Source: Cyanobacteria bacterium RI_101 (GTDB lineage Bacteria > Cyanobacteriota > Cyanobacteriia > Cyanobacteriales > Microcystaceae). Taken from it: 52,070 bases of DNA. The notes under the pieces were generated by a model. That model saw only the letters and a list, made by a program, of their open reading frames with translations, was not told the DNA's origin and did no database searches. The position numbers were made by a program, and so were the translations under genes. This document shows, piece by piece, positions 21,064 to 29,449 of the stretch. How positions within the stretch are numbered: position 1 is the stretch's first letter; every line of letters starts with the position of its first letter. The DNA lies in the NCBI GenBank assembly GCA_016471375.1, contig WGLZ01000019.1:1-52070 (forward strand). The letters are read 5' to 3'.

Positions 21064-21390
21064 ATGACTTCGCTTATTAGAGAATTACGTCAAAAGTTCT
21101 CCAGTGAACAGTTTGAGTTCTCAAAGCACGCCCTTGATCAATTCATTTTACGACAAATTCAAGTGCGAGAAGTTAGAGAGGTCATTGCCAATGGGCAAGT
21201 TATCGAAGATTATCCCAATGACAAGTATGGCTCCAGTTGTCTGATTAGCGGCTTAACTCAAAATCAGCGTCCAATCCACATTCAATGTAGCTATCCTTCT
21301 CGTCCTATGATAAAAATTATTACTTTATATGAACCTGATTCCCAGCTATGGAACACGACTTTTACCCAAAGGAGAAACCGTTATGAGTAA
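21064..21390 (+). CDS. DUF4258 protein, probable toxin
   Basis: 108 residues. The N-terminal FSKHALDQFILRQI with its His matches the DUF4258 opening (Hxxx-R pattern), and VIEDYPNDKYGSSCLISG and IITLYEPDSQLWNT complete the domain. DUF4258 is related to small toxin folds and is usually found with a YgiT-type antitoxin, as here. The stop overlaps the next start by 8 bp (ATGAGTAA), so translation is coupled. Confidence 0.8.
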   Translation: MTSLIRELRQKFSSEQFEFSKHALDQFILRQIQVREVREVIANGQVIEDYPNDKYGSSCLISGLTQNQRPIHIQCSYPSRPMIKIITLYEPDSQLWNTTFTQRRNRYE

Positions 21391-21604
21391 TCATCAGGAA
21401 GTTTTGGCTGAAAAACTAGTCACTTATACGCTTCAACTGAACGGGCAAGTCTTCATCATCGAAAACGTGCCCGCTCGCGTCAATGAAGAAACTGGGGAGC
21501 AATTTTTTGCGCCATCCACTGTAGAACGCTTACAGCAAATTATTTTGACAAAGGAAGAACCAGACCACTTTACGAAAGTTCCAGTCTATAGCTACGCAGT
21601 GTAA
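21383..21604 (+). CDS. YgiT/MqsA-type antitoxin-like protein
   Basis: 73 residues from ATG 21383, chosen because AAAGGAGAAA lies just upstream; an earlier in-frame ATG at 21329 lies deep inside the toxin gene. ENVPARVNEETGEQFFAPSTVERLQ is the conserved segment after the zinc knuckle of YgiT-type antitoxins. The Cys pairs of the zinc knuckle are absent, as in several cyanobacterial relatives. Probably binds the DUF4258 protein. Confidence 0.75.
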   Translation: MSNHQEVLAEKLVTYTLQLNGQVFIIENVPARVNEETGEQFFAPSTVERLQQIILTKEEPDHFTKVPVYSYAV

Positions 21605-21741
21605 GCGCCGCTTTTGTAGAGTGCGTTACGAGGAATATTCGGTTCGGCGCCGGTTCTGAGTTGTCTTAACGGCGCCGGAGTTTGATGGTTTATCGAGTTC
21701 TCCATCATGATTGACTCATCTGCCAAGCGGCGCTAGAGTTT
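21602..21741 (+). repeat. GGCGCY-based repeat, type A, copy 3
   Basis: Starts at the stop of the YgiT-like gene with AGCGCCGCTTTTGTAG, then the two 25-bp blocks and the CCATCATGATTGACTCATC block ending at GGCGCT. Shorter than copies 2 and 4. Confidence 0.85.
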
Positions 21742-21789
21742 CCCCAACAGTAAAAATCACTGAAACCTTATATATAAGCTCATTCTAAA

Positions 21790-22029
21790 ATGCTCAATAT
21801 AAACTATCGAAACTTTATCACTATCGAGCCGAATAAACGCGGTGGTAAGCCTTGCGTCCGCGGTTTAAGAATTACAGTTTATGAAGTACTTGAATACTTG
21901 GCTTCCGATATGAGCGAAGCAGAAATTCTCGACGATTTTCCAGATCTGACGCGAGAAGATCTAAAGGCTTGTATTGCCTACGCCGCCGATCGCGAGCGCC
22001 GATGTATGATTGCGCCCTTCTCCGCATGA
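21790..22029 (+). CDS. DUF433 antitoxin
   Basis: 79 residues. FITIEPNKRGGKPCVRGLRITVYEVLEYLA and FPDLTREDLKACIAYAAD are the DUF433 signatures, a winged-helix-like domain acting as VapB-type antitoxin. The stop overlaps the next start (ATGA). Confidence 0.9.
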   Translation: MLNINYRNFITIEPNKRGGKPCVRGLRITVYEVLEYLASDMSEAEILDDFPDLTREDLKACIAYAADRERRCMIAPFSA

Positions 22030-22358
22030 AACTACTTTTTGACGAAAACTTATCACCCAAATTGCCAAGCCGTTTGAGTGACCTTTTTCCAAATTCTCTT
22101 CATGTCCGAGACGTAGGGATGAAAGCGACGATCGATCCAGTTGTTTGGGATTATGCAAAAGCTAATCGCTTCATGATTGTCTCAAAAGACGCTGACATGC
22201 ACGATTTAAGCTTAGTATTTGGAAATCCACCCAAAGTTATTTGGATTCGCTTGGGAAACTGTTCGACATTACAAGTTGAAAATTTACTGCGCCGAGATTT
22301 TGACGTAATCAGATTATTTTATGAAGATGAAAATCTATCATTGCTTGTTCTATCCTAG
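22026..22358 (+). CDS. DUF5615 PIN-like toxin
   Basis: 110 residues from ATG 22026, which overlaps the DUF433 stop by ATGA. MKLLFDENLSPKLPSRLSD opens with the first acidic residues of the Mut7-C/PIN-like fold; IVSKDADMHDLSLVFGNPP and VIWIRLGNC give the second acidic pair and the core strand. A putative RNase partnered with DUF433. Looks intact. Confidence 0.9.
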   Translation: MKLLFDENLSPKLPSRLSDLFPNSLHVRDVGMKATIDPVVWDYAKANRFMIVSKDADMHDLSLVFGNPPKVIWIRLGNCSTLQVENLLRRDFDVIRLFYEDENLSLLVLS

Positions 22359-22366
22359 TAATCTTG

Positions 22367-22596
22367 GTGGCGCAAGCGCCGCTCTTGTGGGGCGCATTAC
22401 GAGGACTTTTTGCTTCGGCGCCGCTCCTAATCGGCGCTGTGCCGGACTTGACTGCCCCGAAAAACGGTAGTTTTTTATTCGGCGCCGGTTCTGAGTTGTC
22501 TTAACGGCGCCGGGGTTTGATGGTTTATCAAGTTCGCCATCATTATTGACTTATCCGCCAAGCGGCGCTAGAGTTTGAGACTTTATCCGGCGGTTT
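22367..22596 (+). repeat. GGCGCY-based repeat, type A, copy 4
   Basis: Full-length copy closely matching copy 2, from AAGCGCCGCTCTTGTGG through the 25-bp blocks to TTTATCCGGCG. Confidence 0.87.
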
Positions 22597-22641
22597 TACT
22601 CAATTATCATGGCTGTTTAGAGTGACTAATTCAATGCGCCT

Positions 22642-22670
22642 TTTACATTTTAAAAATAATGTGTTATACT
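22642..22670 (+). promoter_or_regulatory. Sigma-70-like promoter of the RelB/RelE module
   Basis: TTTACA at 22642-22647 and TATACT at 22665-22670 with a 17-bp spacer, 36 bp before the antitoxin start. The module therefore carries its own promoter within the interval between repeats. Confidence 0.55.
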
Positions 22671-22706
22671 AAAATGATATATTATGTTTTCACTCATCAT
22701 CACTAA

Positions 22707-22934
22707 ATGACCACCTTACTAGACAAAGCCTTTCAAGAAGCAAAAAAACTTTCCAGTAATCTCCAAGACGAGATTGCAAAACAACTCTTAGAAGATATTG
22801 AGAGTGAATTAAAATGGCAAAAAACCCTGGCTGATCCCATGATTAACTTAGATATTCTCTCAGAAATGGCCCAAGCCGCATTAATTGAAGATCAGCAGGG
22901 AAGAACCGAAGCAAAAGGTTTTGGCGAAGAGTAA
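22707..22934 (+). CDS. RelB-like antitoxin
   Basis: 75 residues, mostly helical and charged (LLDKAFQEAKKLSSNLQDEIAKQLLEDIESE). Such small proteins precede RelE/ParE toxins in cyanobacteria. Its TAA overlaps the toxin ATG by one base (TAATG). Confidence 0.75.
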   Translation: MTTLLDKAFQEAKKLSSNLQDEIAKQLLEDIESELKWQKTLADPMINLDILSEMAQAALIEDQQGRTEAKGFGEE

Positions 22935-23209
22935 TGAAATCATCTAGAACATAAAATTTCCGACAACTATTTCTGAAATTACCGCTACGAATTAAAGAAA
23001 CTGCAAAGAAAAATTATCAACTATGGAAACAAAACCCATTTCATCCCAGTTTAGAGTTTAAATCTGTAAAACTAAAAGAAAATATTTGGTCAGTTAGAAT
23101 CGGTATCGGCTGGCGAGCATTAGGTGTGCTCAAGACCGATGAAGATAAAATTGTTTGGTTTTGGGTGGGTTCACACGCTGAATACGACAAGATTCTCGGC
23201 AAAAAGTAA
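22934..23209 (+). pseudogene. RelE-like toxin with in-frame stop at codon 7
   Basis: From ATG 22934 the frame reads MKSSRT, TAA (22952-22954), then NFRQLFLKLPLRIKETAKK and on to WSVRIGIGWRALGVLK and IVWFWVGSHAEYDKIL, a clear RelE-family C-terminus, ending at 23207-23209. Total 92 codons with no frameshift, so a single codon (probably CAA) has become TAA. No ATG follows in frame near the start. Either inactive or made from a rare downstream start. Confidence 0.85.
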
Positions 23210-23239
23210 TATTTTAAAACTTGTTTAGCATTTCCCTAT

Positions 23240-23405
23240 TTTCAAGAACTTTTTACTTCGGCGCTGTGCCGGGATTGACTGCCCCGAACAACGGCGTTTT
23301 TTTTATCCAGTGCCGGTTCTGAGTTGTCTTAACGGCGCCGAAGTTTGATGGTTTATCCGGCGCTCCATCATTATTGACTCATCCGCCAAGCGGCGCTAGG
23401 TCTTC
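23240..23405 (+). repeat. GGCGCY-based repeat, type A, copy 5
   Basis: Lacks part of the leader; otherwise has GGATTGACTGCCCCGAA, the 25-bp blocks and CCATCATTATTGACTCATC. Ends just before the MazE-like gene. Confidence 0.85.
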
Positions 23406-23461
23406 GAGGAGCTAAAGCTATAATATTGGTATCTCAACCCTTGCTATTTACCTGCCTAGCT

Positions 23462-23668
23462 ATGGATAAAGTATTTGAAGCGATTGTAGAAACTGATGGA
23501 CGGATTAGGATTACAAATTCAGTACATCTCAAAGAAGGATCAAGAGTTTTTGTTTCCGTTCCCTCCGAAGAAAACGACTCTGCCGTCAGCGGTCTTCTTC
23601 TCAGCGAAAAGTCTCTTGCCAATGATTGGCTTAACCCAGAAGAGGATATGACATGGTCACACCGTTGA
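23462..23668 (+). CDS. MazE-like antitoxin
   Basis: 68 residues from ATG 23462; an earlier in-frame start at 23426 abuts the repeat and is less likely. AIVETDGRIRITNSVHLKEGSRVFVSVP is an AbrB/MazE-type swapped-hairpin sequence, followed by an acidic tail (LNPEEDMTW) that would bind the toxin. Overlaps the toxin gene by 16 bp. Confidence 0.7.
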   Translation: MDKVFEAIVETDGRIRITNSVHLKEGSRVFVSVPSEENDSAVSGLLLSEKSLANDWLNPEEDMTWSHR

Positions 23669-23895
23669 TAGGGAATATTGTCCTCATCCCCTTCCCGTTT
23701 TCTGATCTATCCCAATCCAAGCGTAGGCCCGCTCTAGTGCTTGCTTCCGTAGAATTCAATGATTTTGTTCTTTGCCAAATCACCAGTAAGTCCTATGGAG
23801 ACAGACTTGCAATACCTCTAAAGGATTCTGACTTTGTTTCAGGTGGATTAAAAAAAGATAGCTTTGTGCGTATAGCAGGACTAAATGGGTGGTGA
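23653..23895 (+). CDS. MazF/PemK-type toxin, C-terminally truncated
   Basis: 80 residues against a usual 105-120. GNIVLIPFPFSDLSQSKRRPALVL and the FVLCQITSKSYGD segment are MazF hallmarks, with the R-R-P-A loop present. The expected RPN-containing strand after SFVR is replaced by IAGLNGW and a stop, just before a GC-rich palindrome and MITE. The last strands and helix are missing, so RNase activity is doubtful. Confidence 0.75.
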   Translation: MVTPLIGNIVLIPFPFSDLSQSKRRPALVLASVEFNDFVLCQITSKSYGDRLAIPLKDSDFVSGGLKKDSFVRIAGLNGW

Positions 23896-23913
23896 ACGCA
23901 ATCGAATGATTAT

Positions 23914-23941
23914 CCCCCCCAACCCCTCTTGGAAAGGGGGG
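23914..23941. repeat. C/G-run palindrome
   Basis: CCCCCC at the left and GGGGGG at the right enclose AACCCCTCTTGGAAA. Close relatives occur inside 32640-32735 and near 14740, so it belongs to a dispersed family. Confidence 0.5.
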
Positions 23942-24050
23942 AGCTAACCTGAGCTTGTTCATGATTTACTTAGGACTGCTTGGCATAACCTTGCAATTAT
24001 GAACTAGGCCCTGTAAACTGACGATCTTCCCGCCGAGGTTCGGATCTAAT

Positions 24051-24190
24051 CCACCTTCCGCACACGCTATATGGAGCGTAGTAGAACAAAAAGATGCTCC
24101 ACAGGCAGGGCGTAAATCTGCACCAACACACTGCCGCAAGCATAGTTCAAATGAACTACGCTATCAATAGCGGCAACCTGCGGAATGTAG
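24051..24190. mobile_element. MITE-like element at the 3' end of glyS
   Basis: About 140 bp. The left end CCACCTTCCGCA and the reverse complement of the right end CTACATTCCGCA match at 10 of 12 positions. The sequence GATCTAA flanks it at 24043-24049 and 24191-24197, a likely target duplication. The right copy contains the glyS stop codon. Its right 15 bases equal the IS1634-like end at 122-136, suggesting mobilisation by that transposase. Contains a TAGTTCA/TGAACTA hairpin. Confidence 0.65.
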
Positions 24191-24193
24191 GAT

Positions 24194-26338
24194 CTAAGGC
24201 TTCAAAATAGCGCCGAAATCCCCCAGCAGACGGGCGTGGTTGCGGATCAGTCCCAACAGGTTTAATCGGTTAGTCCGGATCTCTTCTTCCTCCGCCATCA
24301 CCAAAACGCTCTCGGCGCCGTCGAAAAATTCCGCCACGGCGGGAGTAATGGCGGCGAGGGCGGCGAACCAGGCTTCGTAGTTCTGGCTGTCTCGGGCGCT
24401 CTCGGTTTCGGGAAGCAGGGTTAACAGCGCCTCGTAAACCTGAGTTTCCGACGTTTTTTCAAACAATTCCGGCCGAATCGCCTCTCGGGGGTCTAAAACC
24501 GTCAGAGATAAAGCTCCCTTGGCGCCTAAACGGGCGGAACGGTTCACCGTTTCGTAAACCTGCTGAAGCCGGTTGTCCTGACGGATTTGTTGGAGGAAGC
24601 GGGCCCGTTTCAAAAGATCTAAACTGTCGGTTAAAGCCCGAGTTTGAGCCGCGGGATCTTCGTCCCCCAAAACCGCTTTCACTAAATCGTAATCAATACC
24701 CTGTTCGTCCTGAAGGAGGGTTTGGAGGCGCTGGCAAAAGAAGGCGGTCAAATTCTCTAGGGGAGACGGGCGCCCCGGATGGGCGGTGACAAAATCGGCG
24801 CAACCCCGCTCTAGGAGTTGGGCTAAATCCAAATCCAGTTGGGCGCTCCAGATGATATTAATGACCGCGTTGGCCGCCCGCCGCAGGGCGAAGGGGTCGG
24901 AGGAGCCGGTGGGCAGTAAACCAATGCCAAAAATACTGATTAAGGTGTCTAAACGGTCGGCGATCCCCACCACCTGCCCCGTGAGGGAGGCGGGCAGATC
25001 GTCGTCCTGATGGCGGGGTAGGTAATGCTCAAAAATGCCCTGGGAGACCGCCAGGGGTTCGCCGCTAACTTCGGCGTATTTTTGCCCCATGACGCCCTGA
25101 AGTTCGGGAAATTCATAGACCATTTGGGTGACTAAATCCGCTTTGCAGAGCATGGCGGCGCTTTCTAGCTCGTTCCGTTGCCCTTCCGGGAGTTGCAGTC
25201 GCTCGGCGATGGCCTGGGTCAGCTCCATAATCCGGTCCACCTTATCCCGCATGGTGCCCAGTTCTTCCTGGAAGGTGACGGTCTCCAGTTGGGGCAAATA
25301 ACTTTCTAAGGGCTGGTCGCAGTCCGCTTGGTAAAAGAAACTGGCGTCCGCTAAACGGGCCCGAATCACCCGCTCGTTGCCTTCGGCAATAACTTTAGAC
25401 TGCCCCGGAGCGCCGTTGCTAACGGTAATAAAGTAGGGCAGAAGCGCGCCGTCCCCTCCCCGCGCGGGGAAATAGCGCTGGTGGGTGACCATCACCGTGG
25501 TAATCACCTCCGGGGGCAAGCGCAGAAAGTCGGCCTCAAATTGCCCCGCCACCGCCGTGGGATATTCCGCCAACTGGGTCACCTCCGCCAGTAACGTTGG
25601 GGGAATCTCCGCCGTTCCGCCTAATTCCCGAGCTTTGGCTTGAATTTGGGCTTGGATTAACTCCCGGCGCCGTTGGGGATCGACGAGAACGAAAGCTTTT
25701 TCTAAGGCGTCGGCGTAATCCTTCGCTTGGGCCAAATTCACCGGCGCCGGGTGAAGAACGCGATGCCCCTGGGAAACCCGACCCGCCTTGAGGACGCCGG
25801 AGCCGTTGACCAACTCTAGGGGCAAAACCTGGTCGTCCAACAGCGCCGTTAGCCAACGAATGGGGCGAGGAAAGCGCAACTCTCCGTCCCCCCAGCGCAT
25901 AAAGCGCCGTCCTTCGAGGGACTGGAGCCAAGTTAGGGCCAACTGGGGCAAAAGCTCGGCGCTGGCTCGACCGGGCAACTGTTTGCGGGCAAAGAGAAAA
26001 ACGCCCTTGTCCGTCCGCCGTTCTTCGAGAGCCGCCAGCGCCGCGCCCTGTTTCTTCGCGAAGCCCAACAGCGCCGGGGTCGGTTCTCCGTTTTGGTAGG
26101 CGGCGCTCAAGGGCGGCCCCTTAATTTCCTCTTCCCGGTCCGGTTGCCGCTCCGGCAAGCCCGTCAGTAACACCGCCAGCCGCCGGGGCGCGCCGTAGAG
26201 TTGAACCGCCTCCGGTTCTAAAGACTGCTCCGCCAAGCTCCGGGGAATCCGCTCCCGCCACTGCTCCAGGGCGCTGTGGACAAAATCCGCCGGCAGTTCT
26301 TCGGCGCCGATCTCAAATAAAAAGGTGGGGCGGGGCAT
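24194..26338 (-). CDS. glyS: Glycyl-tRNA synthetase beta subunit
   Basis: 714 residues, normal length. The start [17 protein letters not shown] is diagnostic, as are the [10 protein letters not shown] and [17 protein letters not shown] segments of the HD-like domain and the C-terminal anticodon-binding region ending [16 protein letters not shown]. It joins the alpha subunit (glyQ, not here) to charge tRNA-Gly. The stop codon lies in the target duplication of the adjacent MITE. Confidence 0.97.
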   Translation of the reverse strand: MPRPTFLFEIGAEELPADFVHSALEQWRERIPRSLAEQSLEPEAVQLYGAPRRLAVLLTGLPERQPDREEEIKGPPLSAAYQNGEPTPALLGFAKKQGAALAALEERRTDKGVFLFARKQLPGRASAELLPQLALTWLQSLEGRRFMRWGDGELRFPRPIRWLTALLDDQVLPLELVNGSGVLKAGRVSQGHRVLHPAPVNLAQAKDYADALEKAFVLVDPQRRRELIQAQIQAKARELGGTAEIPPTLLAEVTQLAEYPTAVAGQFEADFLRLPPEVITTVMVTHQRYFPARGGDGALLPYFITVSNGAPGQSKVIAEGNERVIRARLADASFFYQADCDQPLESYLPQLETVTFQEELGTMRDKVDRIMELTQAIAERLQLPEGQRNELESAAMLCKADLVTQMVYEFPELQGVMGQKYAEVSGEPLAVSQGIFEHYLPRHQDDDLPASLTGQVVGIADRLDTLISIFGIGLLPTGSSDPFALRRAANAVINIIWSAQLDLDLAQLLERGCADFVTAHPGRPSPLENLTAFFCQRLQTLLQDEQGIDYDLVKAVLGDEDPAAQTRALTDSLDLLKRARFLQQIRQDNRLQQVYETVNRSARLGAKGALSLTVLDPREAIRPELFEKTSETQVYEALLTLLPETESARDSQNYEAWFAALAAITPAVAEFFDGAESVLVMAEEEEIRTNRLNLLGLIRNHARLLGDFGAILKP

Positions 26339-26528
26339 GGGTTAGGGAGACGTCAAGGGCTAATGAGGGCATTGTATCAAGAAGCCGGAGTCTGGAACGT
26401 TTCCCTAGGGGTTTAGCTCTCCCGAGGATTTGGCGCGGGGCCTCGTCTTCCGCCGGCAAATCGTGGTATAGTCATAGATCGCAAATCACGCGTTACCTTT
26501 ATCAAAGCTTTTCCCAGACGTTAGACCT

Positions 26529-26798
26529 ATGGCGTTAACCCAAGTCCGTAAGCAAGAATTAATGGCCGAGTACCAAGTCCACGAAACCGACACCGGCTCC
26601 CCCGATCTCCAGGTGGCGCTCCTGACGGAGCGGATCTCCCAACTGACGGGACACCTGCAAACCAATCCCAAAGACCACGCTTCCCGTCGGGGTCTGCTAA
26701 AAATGATCGGTCAGCGCCGTCGTCTCTTGGCCTACATTAACAGCCAGGAACCGGAACGTTACCAAGCTTTGATCAAACGCCTCGGTATTCGCCGCTAA
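26529..26798 (+). CDS. rpsO: 30S ribosomal protein S15
   Basis: 89 residues, standard. [39 protein letters not shown] and [12 protein letters not shown] are conserved 16S rRNA-binding segments. First gene of a plus-strand run with PAM68 and DUF3288, 9 bp before the next start. Divergent from glyS. Confidence 0.98.
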   Translation: MALTQVRKQELMAEYQVHETDTGSPDLQVALLTERISQLTGHLQTNPKDHASRRGLLKMIGQRRRLLAYINSQEPERYQALIKRLGIRR

Positions 26799-26807
26799 CC
26801 TTATCCC

Positions 26808-27260
26808 ATGGCCGAGAATCCCCGTCCCCGCCTGCCCTTTGAAGGCAAGGCGAAGAAGAAGACCCCGAAGGTAACGGCGCCGCCGCCCCCCGGTTCTCCC
26901 CGTCGCGCCCAAAAACCGAGCCAGAAGCCCCAGGGGGCGATTCCCGAAGCCGTCAGTAAACGGATGGCGATCCGCATGGCGCTTTTCTCGGGTATTCCCA
27001 CGGGTTTGGGGATGTTCTCTTTTGTGGCGTTTTACTTCATTGTCAGTCAAGACTTACTAGACATTCCCACCTACGTCGTCTTTGCCGTGAGTCTCCTCTG
27101 TTTTGGTCTGGGGGTGCTGGGTCTCAGTTACGGCGTTTTTTCCACCGCCTGGGACGAAGAGGAGGGGGGCAGTTTTTGGGGCTGGTCGGAATTTAAGCTC
27201 AATCTTGGGCGGACGCTGAGCGCTTGGCGAGACGCCAGAGCGACGGAAAAAAAGTCTTAG
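26808..27260 (+). CDS. PAM68-family photosystem II assembly protein
   Basis: 150 residues. A basic, proline-rich N-terminus (to about 45) is followed by two transmembrane helices (MALFSGIPTGLGMFSFVAFYF and YVVFAVSLLCFGLGVLGLSYG) and the conserved FSTAWDEEEGG-SFWGWSEFKLN tail that defines the DUF3464/PAM68 family. PAM68 helps insert photosystem II subunits during assembly. Linked to rpsO as in many cyanobacteria. Confidence 0.92.
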   Translation: MAENPRPRLPFEGKAKKKTPKVTAPPPPGSPRRAQKPSQKPQGAIPEAVSKRMAIRMALFSGIPTGLGMFSFVAFYFIVSQDLLDIPTYVVFAVSLLCFGLGVLGLSYGVFSTAWDEEEGGSFWGWSEFKLNLGRTLSAWRDARATEKKS

Positions 27261-27266
27261 GATTCT

Positions 27267-27551
27267 ATGGCCGCTCAGGATCAAAAGCATCCCCAGGAAA
27301 AAAAGGATCAGGAAACCGTGGATCGTCTTCTGCGCTCCAGCCCCGATCCCCGCGGTTTAGGCGACCTCGCCCGTTTGCGGATTCGCTATAAGAACTTTCC
27401 CGGCGCTCGGGCCCTCCAACGGGATTTAGACCAAGTTCTCCAACGTTGGGCGCTGTCGGAAGAAGAACTTTTCGCCCAGACCCGCCAACTCTACGCCCAG
27501 GATCGGGTCTATCCTCTGCGCCGGGGCGAAGAACAGCAAGACTGGAGTTAG
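27267..27551 (+). CDS. DUF3288 family protein
   Basis: 94 residues, soluble and charged. KDQETVDRLLRSSPDPRGLGDLARLRIRY and the FPGARALQRDLDQVLQRWALS segment match the DUF3288 family restricted to cyanobacteria. No function known. Starts 6 bp after the PAM68 stop. Confidence 0.85.
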   Translation: MAAQDQKHPQEKKDQETVDRLLRSSPDPRGLGDLARLRIRYKNFPGARALQRDLDQVLQRWALSEEELFAQTRQLYAQDRVYPLRRGEEQQDWS

Positions 27552-27561
27552 TCCGTCGGAG

Positions 27562-28281
27562 TTAACCCAACGGCTCTAGAGAAGCGATCACTCCCGTCAT
27601 CCCGGTTAAAGTCCGGGGCGGCAGTTCCGGCCAACAGAGCGCCAGCGCCGGCGCTCCGCACTGACGAGCCATGGCGATATCCCCCTGGGCGTCGCCGATC
27701 ATGAGGGTTCGTTCCGGTTTAACCCCCAATAAGTCGCAAACCTGCCGATATAAAGCCGGGTCGGGCTTGGCGTAGGTTAAATCCGACCCCATCAAAACCT
27801 GAAAGTAGGGCGCTAACTGGTGGGTCTCGACAAATTTTTCCACCACCGCCGTCCGGGCCGCGGAGAGAATCCCTAATTTAAATCCGCCCTGCCGGAGGCG
27901 CTCTAGACAGTCTCTTACCCCTGGGAACAGGGAACTAACGGCGGAAACCTGTCGATCCGCTTCTTCAAAACTGGCCTGGGCGAAGGATAAGCATTCAAAC
28001 CACCCCCATCCCGCCTGGGCTAAAACGACGGCGCTGGCGATTTGACAATCCCGCCGACTGCCTACCGCCATCAGCCCCGCCGGGTCTAGCTCCCCGTCCC
28101 GATACCCCAGCGCCGGCGCTAACCGTTGACTGACTCCGGGACTCCGGCGCTCTAAGGCGTCTAAACGGGCCTCTGTCAGACGAACTAAGTAGTCCCAGGA
28201 ATTTTCCAAGGTGCCGTCTTTGTCGAAAATTACCGCTTGACAGTCGGGAAACACAAGGGAACCGCAGTGGAGAGTCGGCAT
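27562..28281 (-). CDS. HAD-superfamily hydrolase, phosphoglycolate-phosphatase-like
   Basis: 239 residues. HAD motif I is VIFDKDGTL (D20, D22); motif II LGILSAA; motif III lysine in LTYAKPDPALYRQV; motif IV MIGDAQGDIAMA. The helical cap (25-100) places it with Gph-like phosphatases. Substrate cannot be told. Convergent with the DUF3288 gene and 34 bp downstream of thiL. Confidence 0.88.
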   Translation of the reverse strand: MPTLHCGSLVFPDCQAVIFDKDGTLENSWDYLVRLTEARLDALERRSPGVSQRLAPALGYRDGELDPAGLMAVGSRRDCQIASAVVLAQAGWGWFECLSFAQASFEEADRQVSAVSSLFPGVRDCLERLRQGGFKLGILSAARTAVVEKFVETHQLAPYFQVLMGSDLTYAKPDPALYRQVCDLLGVKPERTLMIGDAQGDIAMARQCGAPALALCWPELPPRTLTGMTGVIASLEPLG

Positions 28282-28315
28282 AAACCAGAAATATCGCTGA
28301 AATCAAAACCAAAGT

Positions 28316-29311
28316 TTAAGTCTTCGGGTGGAAGTGCTGAAAGCCGGACTCGAAAGAGAGGGATTCTTTTAATCCCGGCGCCAATTCTAAGTAAACCGTT
28401 GGCTCCGTCGTCGTCTCCCCAATGATGGCGGCGCCGTCCCCGAGGGTTGCCGTTAAAATTTCCGCCTCTCCCCGCGGCAAACATAACGCCAATTCAAAAT
28501 CTTCGCCGCCGTACAGCGCCCACTGACGGGCTTGCTCCGGCCCGACCCAGTCTTTTAAACCGGCGGGTAGGGGCAAGGACGTAATCCGAGCGCCGACGCC
28601 GCTGGCCCGACAGAGTTGTAGAACCGCGTCCGCTAAACCGTCGCTACTGTCCATTCCGGCGGCCCGCGCCCAACCAAACTCCCGTAGAAGGGCCGTCACA
28701 TCCAAACGGGGCTGGGGGCGCCGGTGGGCGCGAATCCAATTTTGGCTCAACTCCGGCGGCGCTTGAGCCTGTTGTTCGGGGCGGAGGAGCAATTCCAGCC
28801 CCGCCTTAGACGCGCCGTGAGCGCCGGTTACCACAATCGCGTCCCCCGGCTGGGCGCTAGAGCGCCGGAGCGCCTGTCCCGGAGAGACTGTTCCCAGGGC
28901 GGTGATGGCCAGGATAGCGACGGGAGAACGGGAGAGGTCGCCCCCCAAAATCGGCGCTTGCCAGGGATCGAGACAGGCTCGCAGACCCCGGTATACTTCC
29001 TCCACCCAAAACAGAGAACGGTCGCCCGGCAGGGCTAAACCCACGGTTATCCCTAGGGGGGCGGCGCCCATGGCCGCTAAATCCGATAAATTGGCCGCCG
29101 CGGCTCGCCAGCCCACATCCGCCGGCGCCGCGGTGAGATCGTTAAAATGGACTCCTTCCACCAGCAGATCGGTCGTGACGACTAACTCTTGTCCGGCGCC
29201 GGGGTCAATGACGGCGCCGTCGTCCCCGATCGCGAGGGGCGGACAAAAGTCTTGCACTCGTTTGAGTAGGGCTTGTTCGCCTAAATCCCGGAGTTGAGGA
29301 AAATGGGTCAT
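28316..29311 (-). CDS. thiL: Thiamine-monophosphate kinase
   Basis: 331 residues from ATG 29311; the frame opens six codons earlier at 29329, but MTHFPQLRDLGEQALLKRVQDF is the usual start. IGDDGAVIDPG, TTDLLVEGVHFN, ANLSDLAAMGA and GGDLSRSP are the metal- and ATP-binding signatures. Makes thiamine pyrophosphate. Divergent from uppP with about 140 bp between. Confidence 0.95.
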   Translation of the reverse strand: MTHFPQLRDLGEQALLKRVQDFCPPLAIGDDGAVIDPGAGQELVVTTDLLVEGVHFNDLTAAPADVGWRAAAANLSDLAAMGAAPLGITVGLALPGDRSLFWVEEVYRGLRACLDPWQAPILGGDLSRSPVAILAITALGTVSPGQALRRSSAQPGDAIVVTGAHGASKAGLELLLRPEQQAQAPPELSQNWIRAHRRPQPRLDVTALLREFGWARAAGMDSSDGLADAVLQLCRASGVGARITSLPLPAGLKDWVGPEQARQWALYGGEDFELALCLPRGEAEILTATLGDGAAIIGETTTEPTVYLELAPGLKESLSFESGFQHFHPKT

Positions 29312-29449
29312 AACACTAAGGCTTAGCAAGGGAGACGTTAACCGGAGCTTCTTTACAATTTACGTTAAGGCCTGTAAAGCTTTCGGTTGAGGGAATGGGG
29401 TCAGGGACTAAATCCCAAAGATTCAAGTTAGCCCGCGACGCGATAAGAT

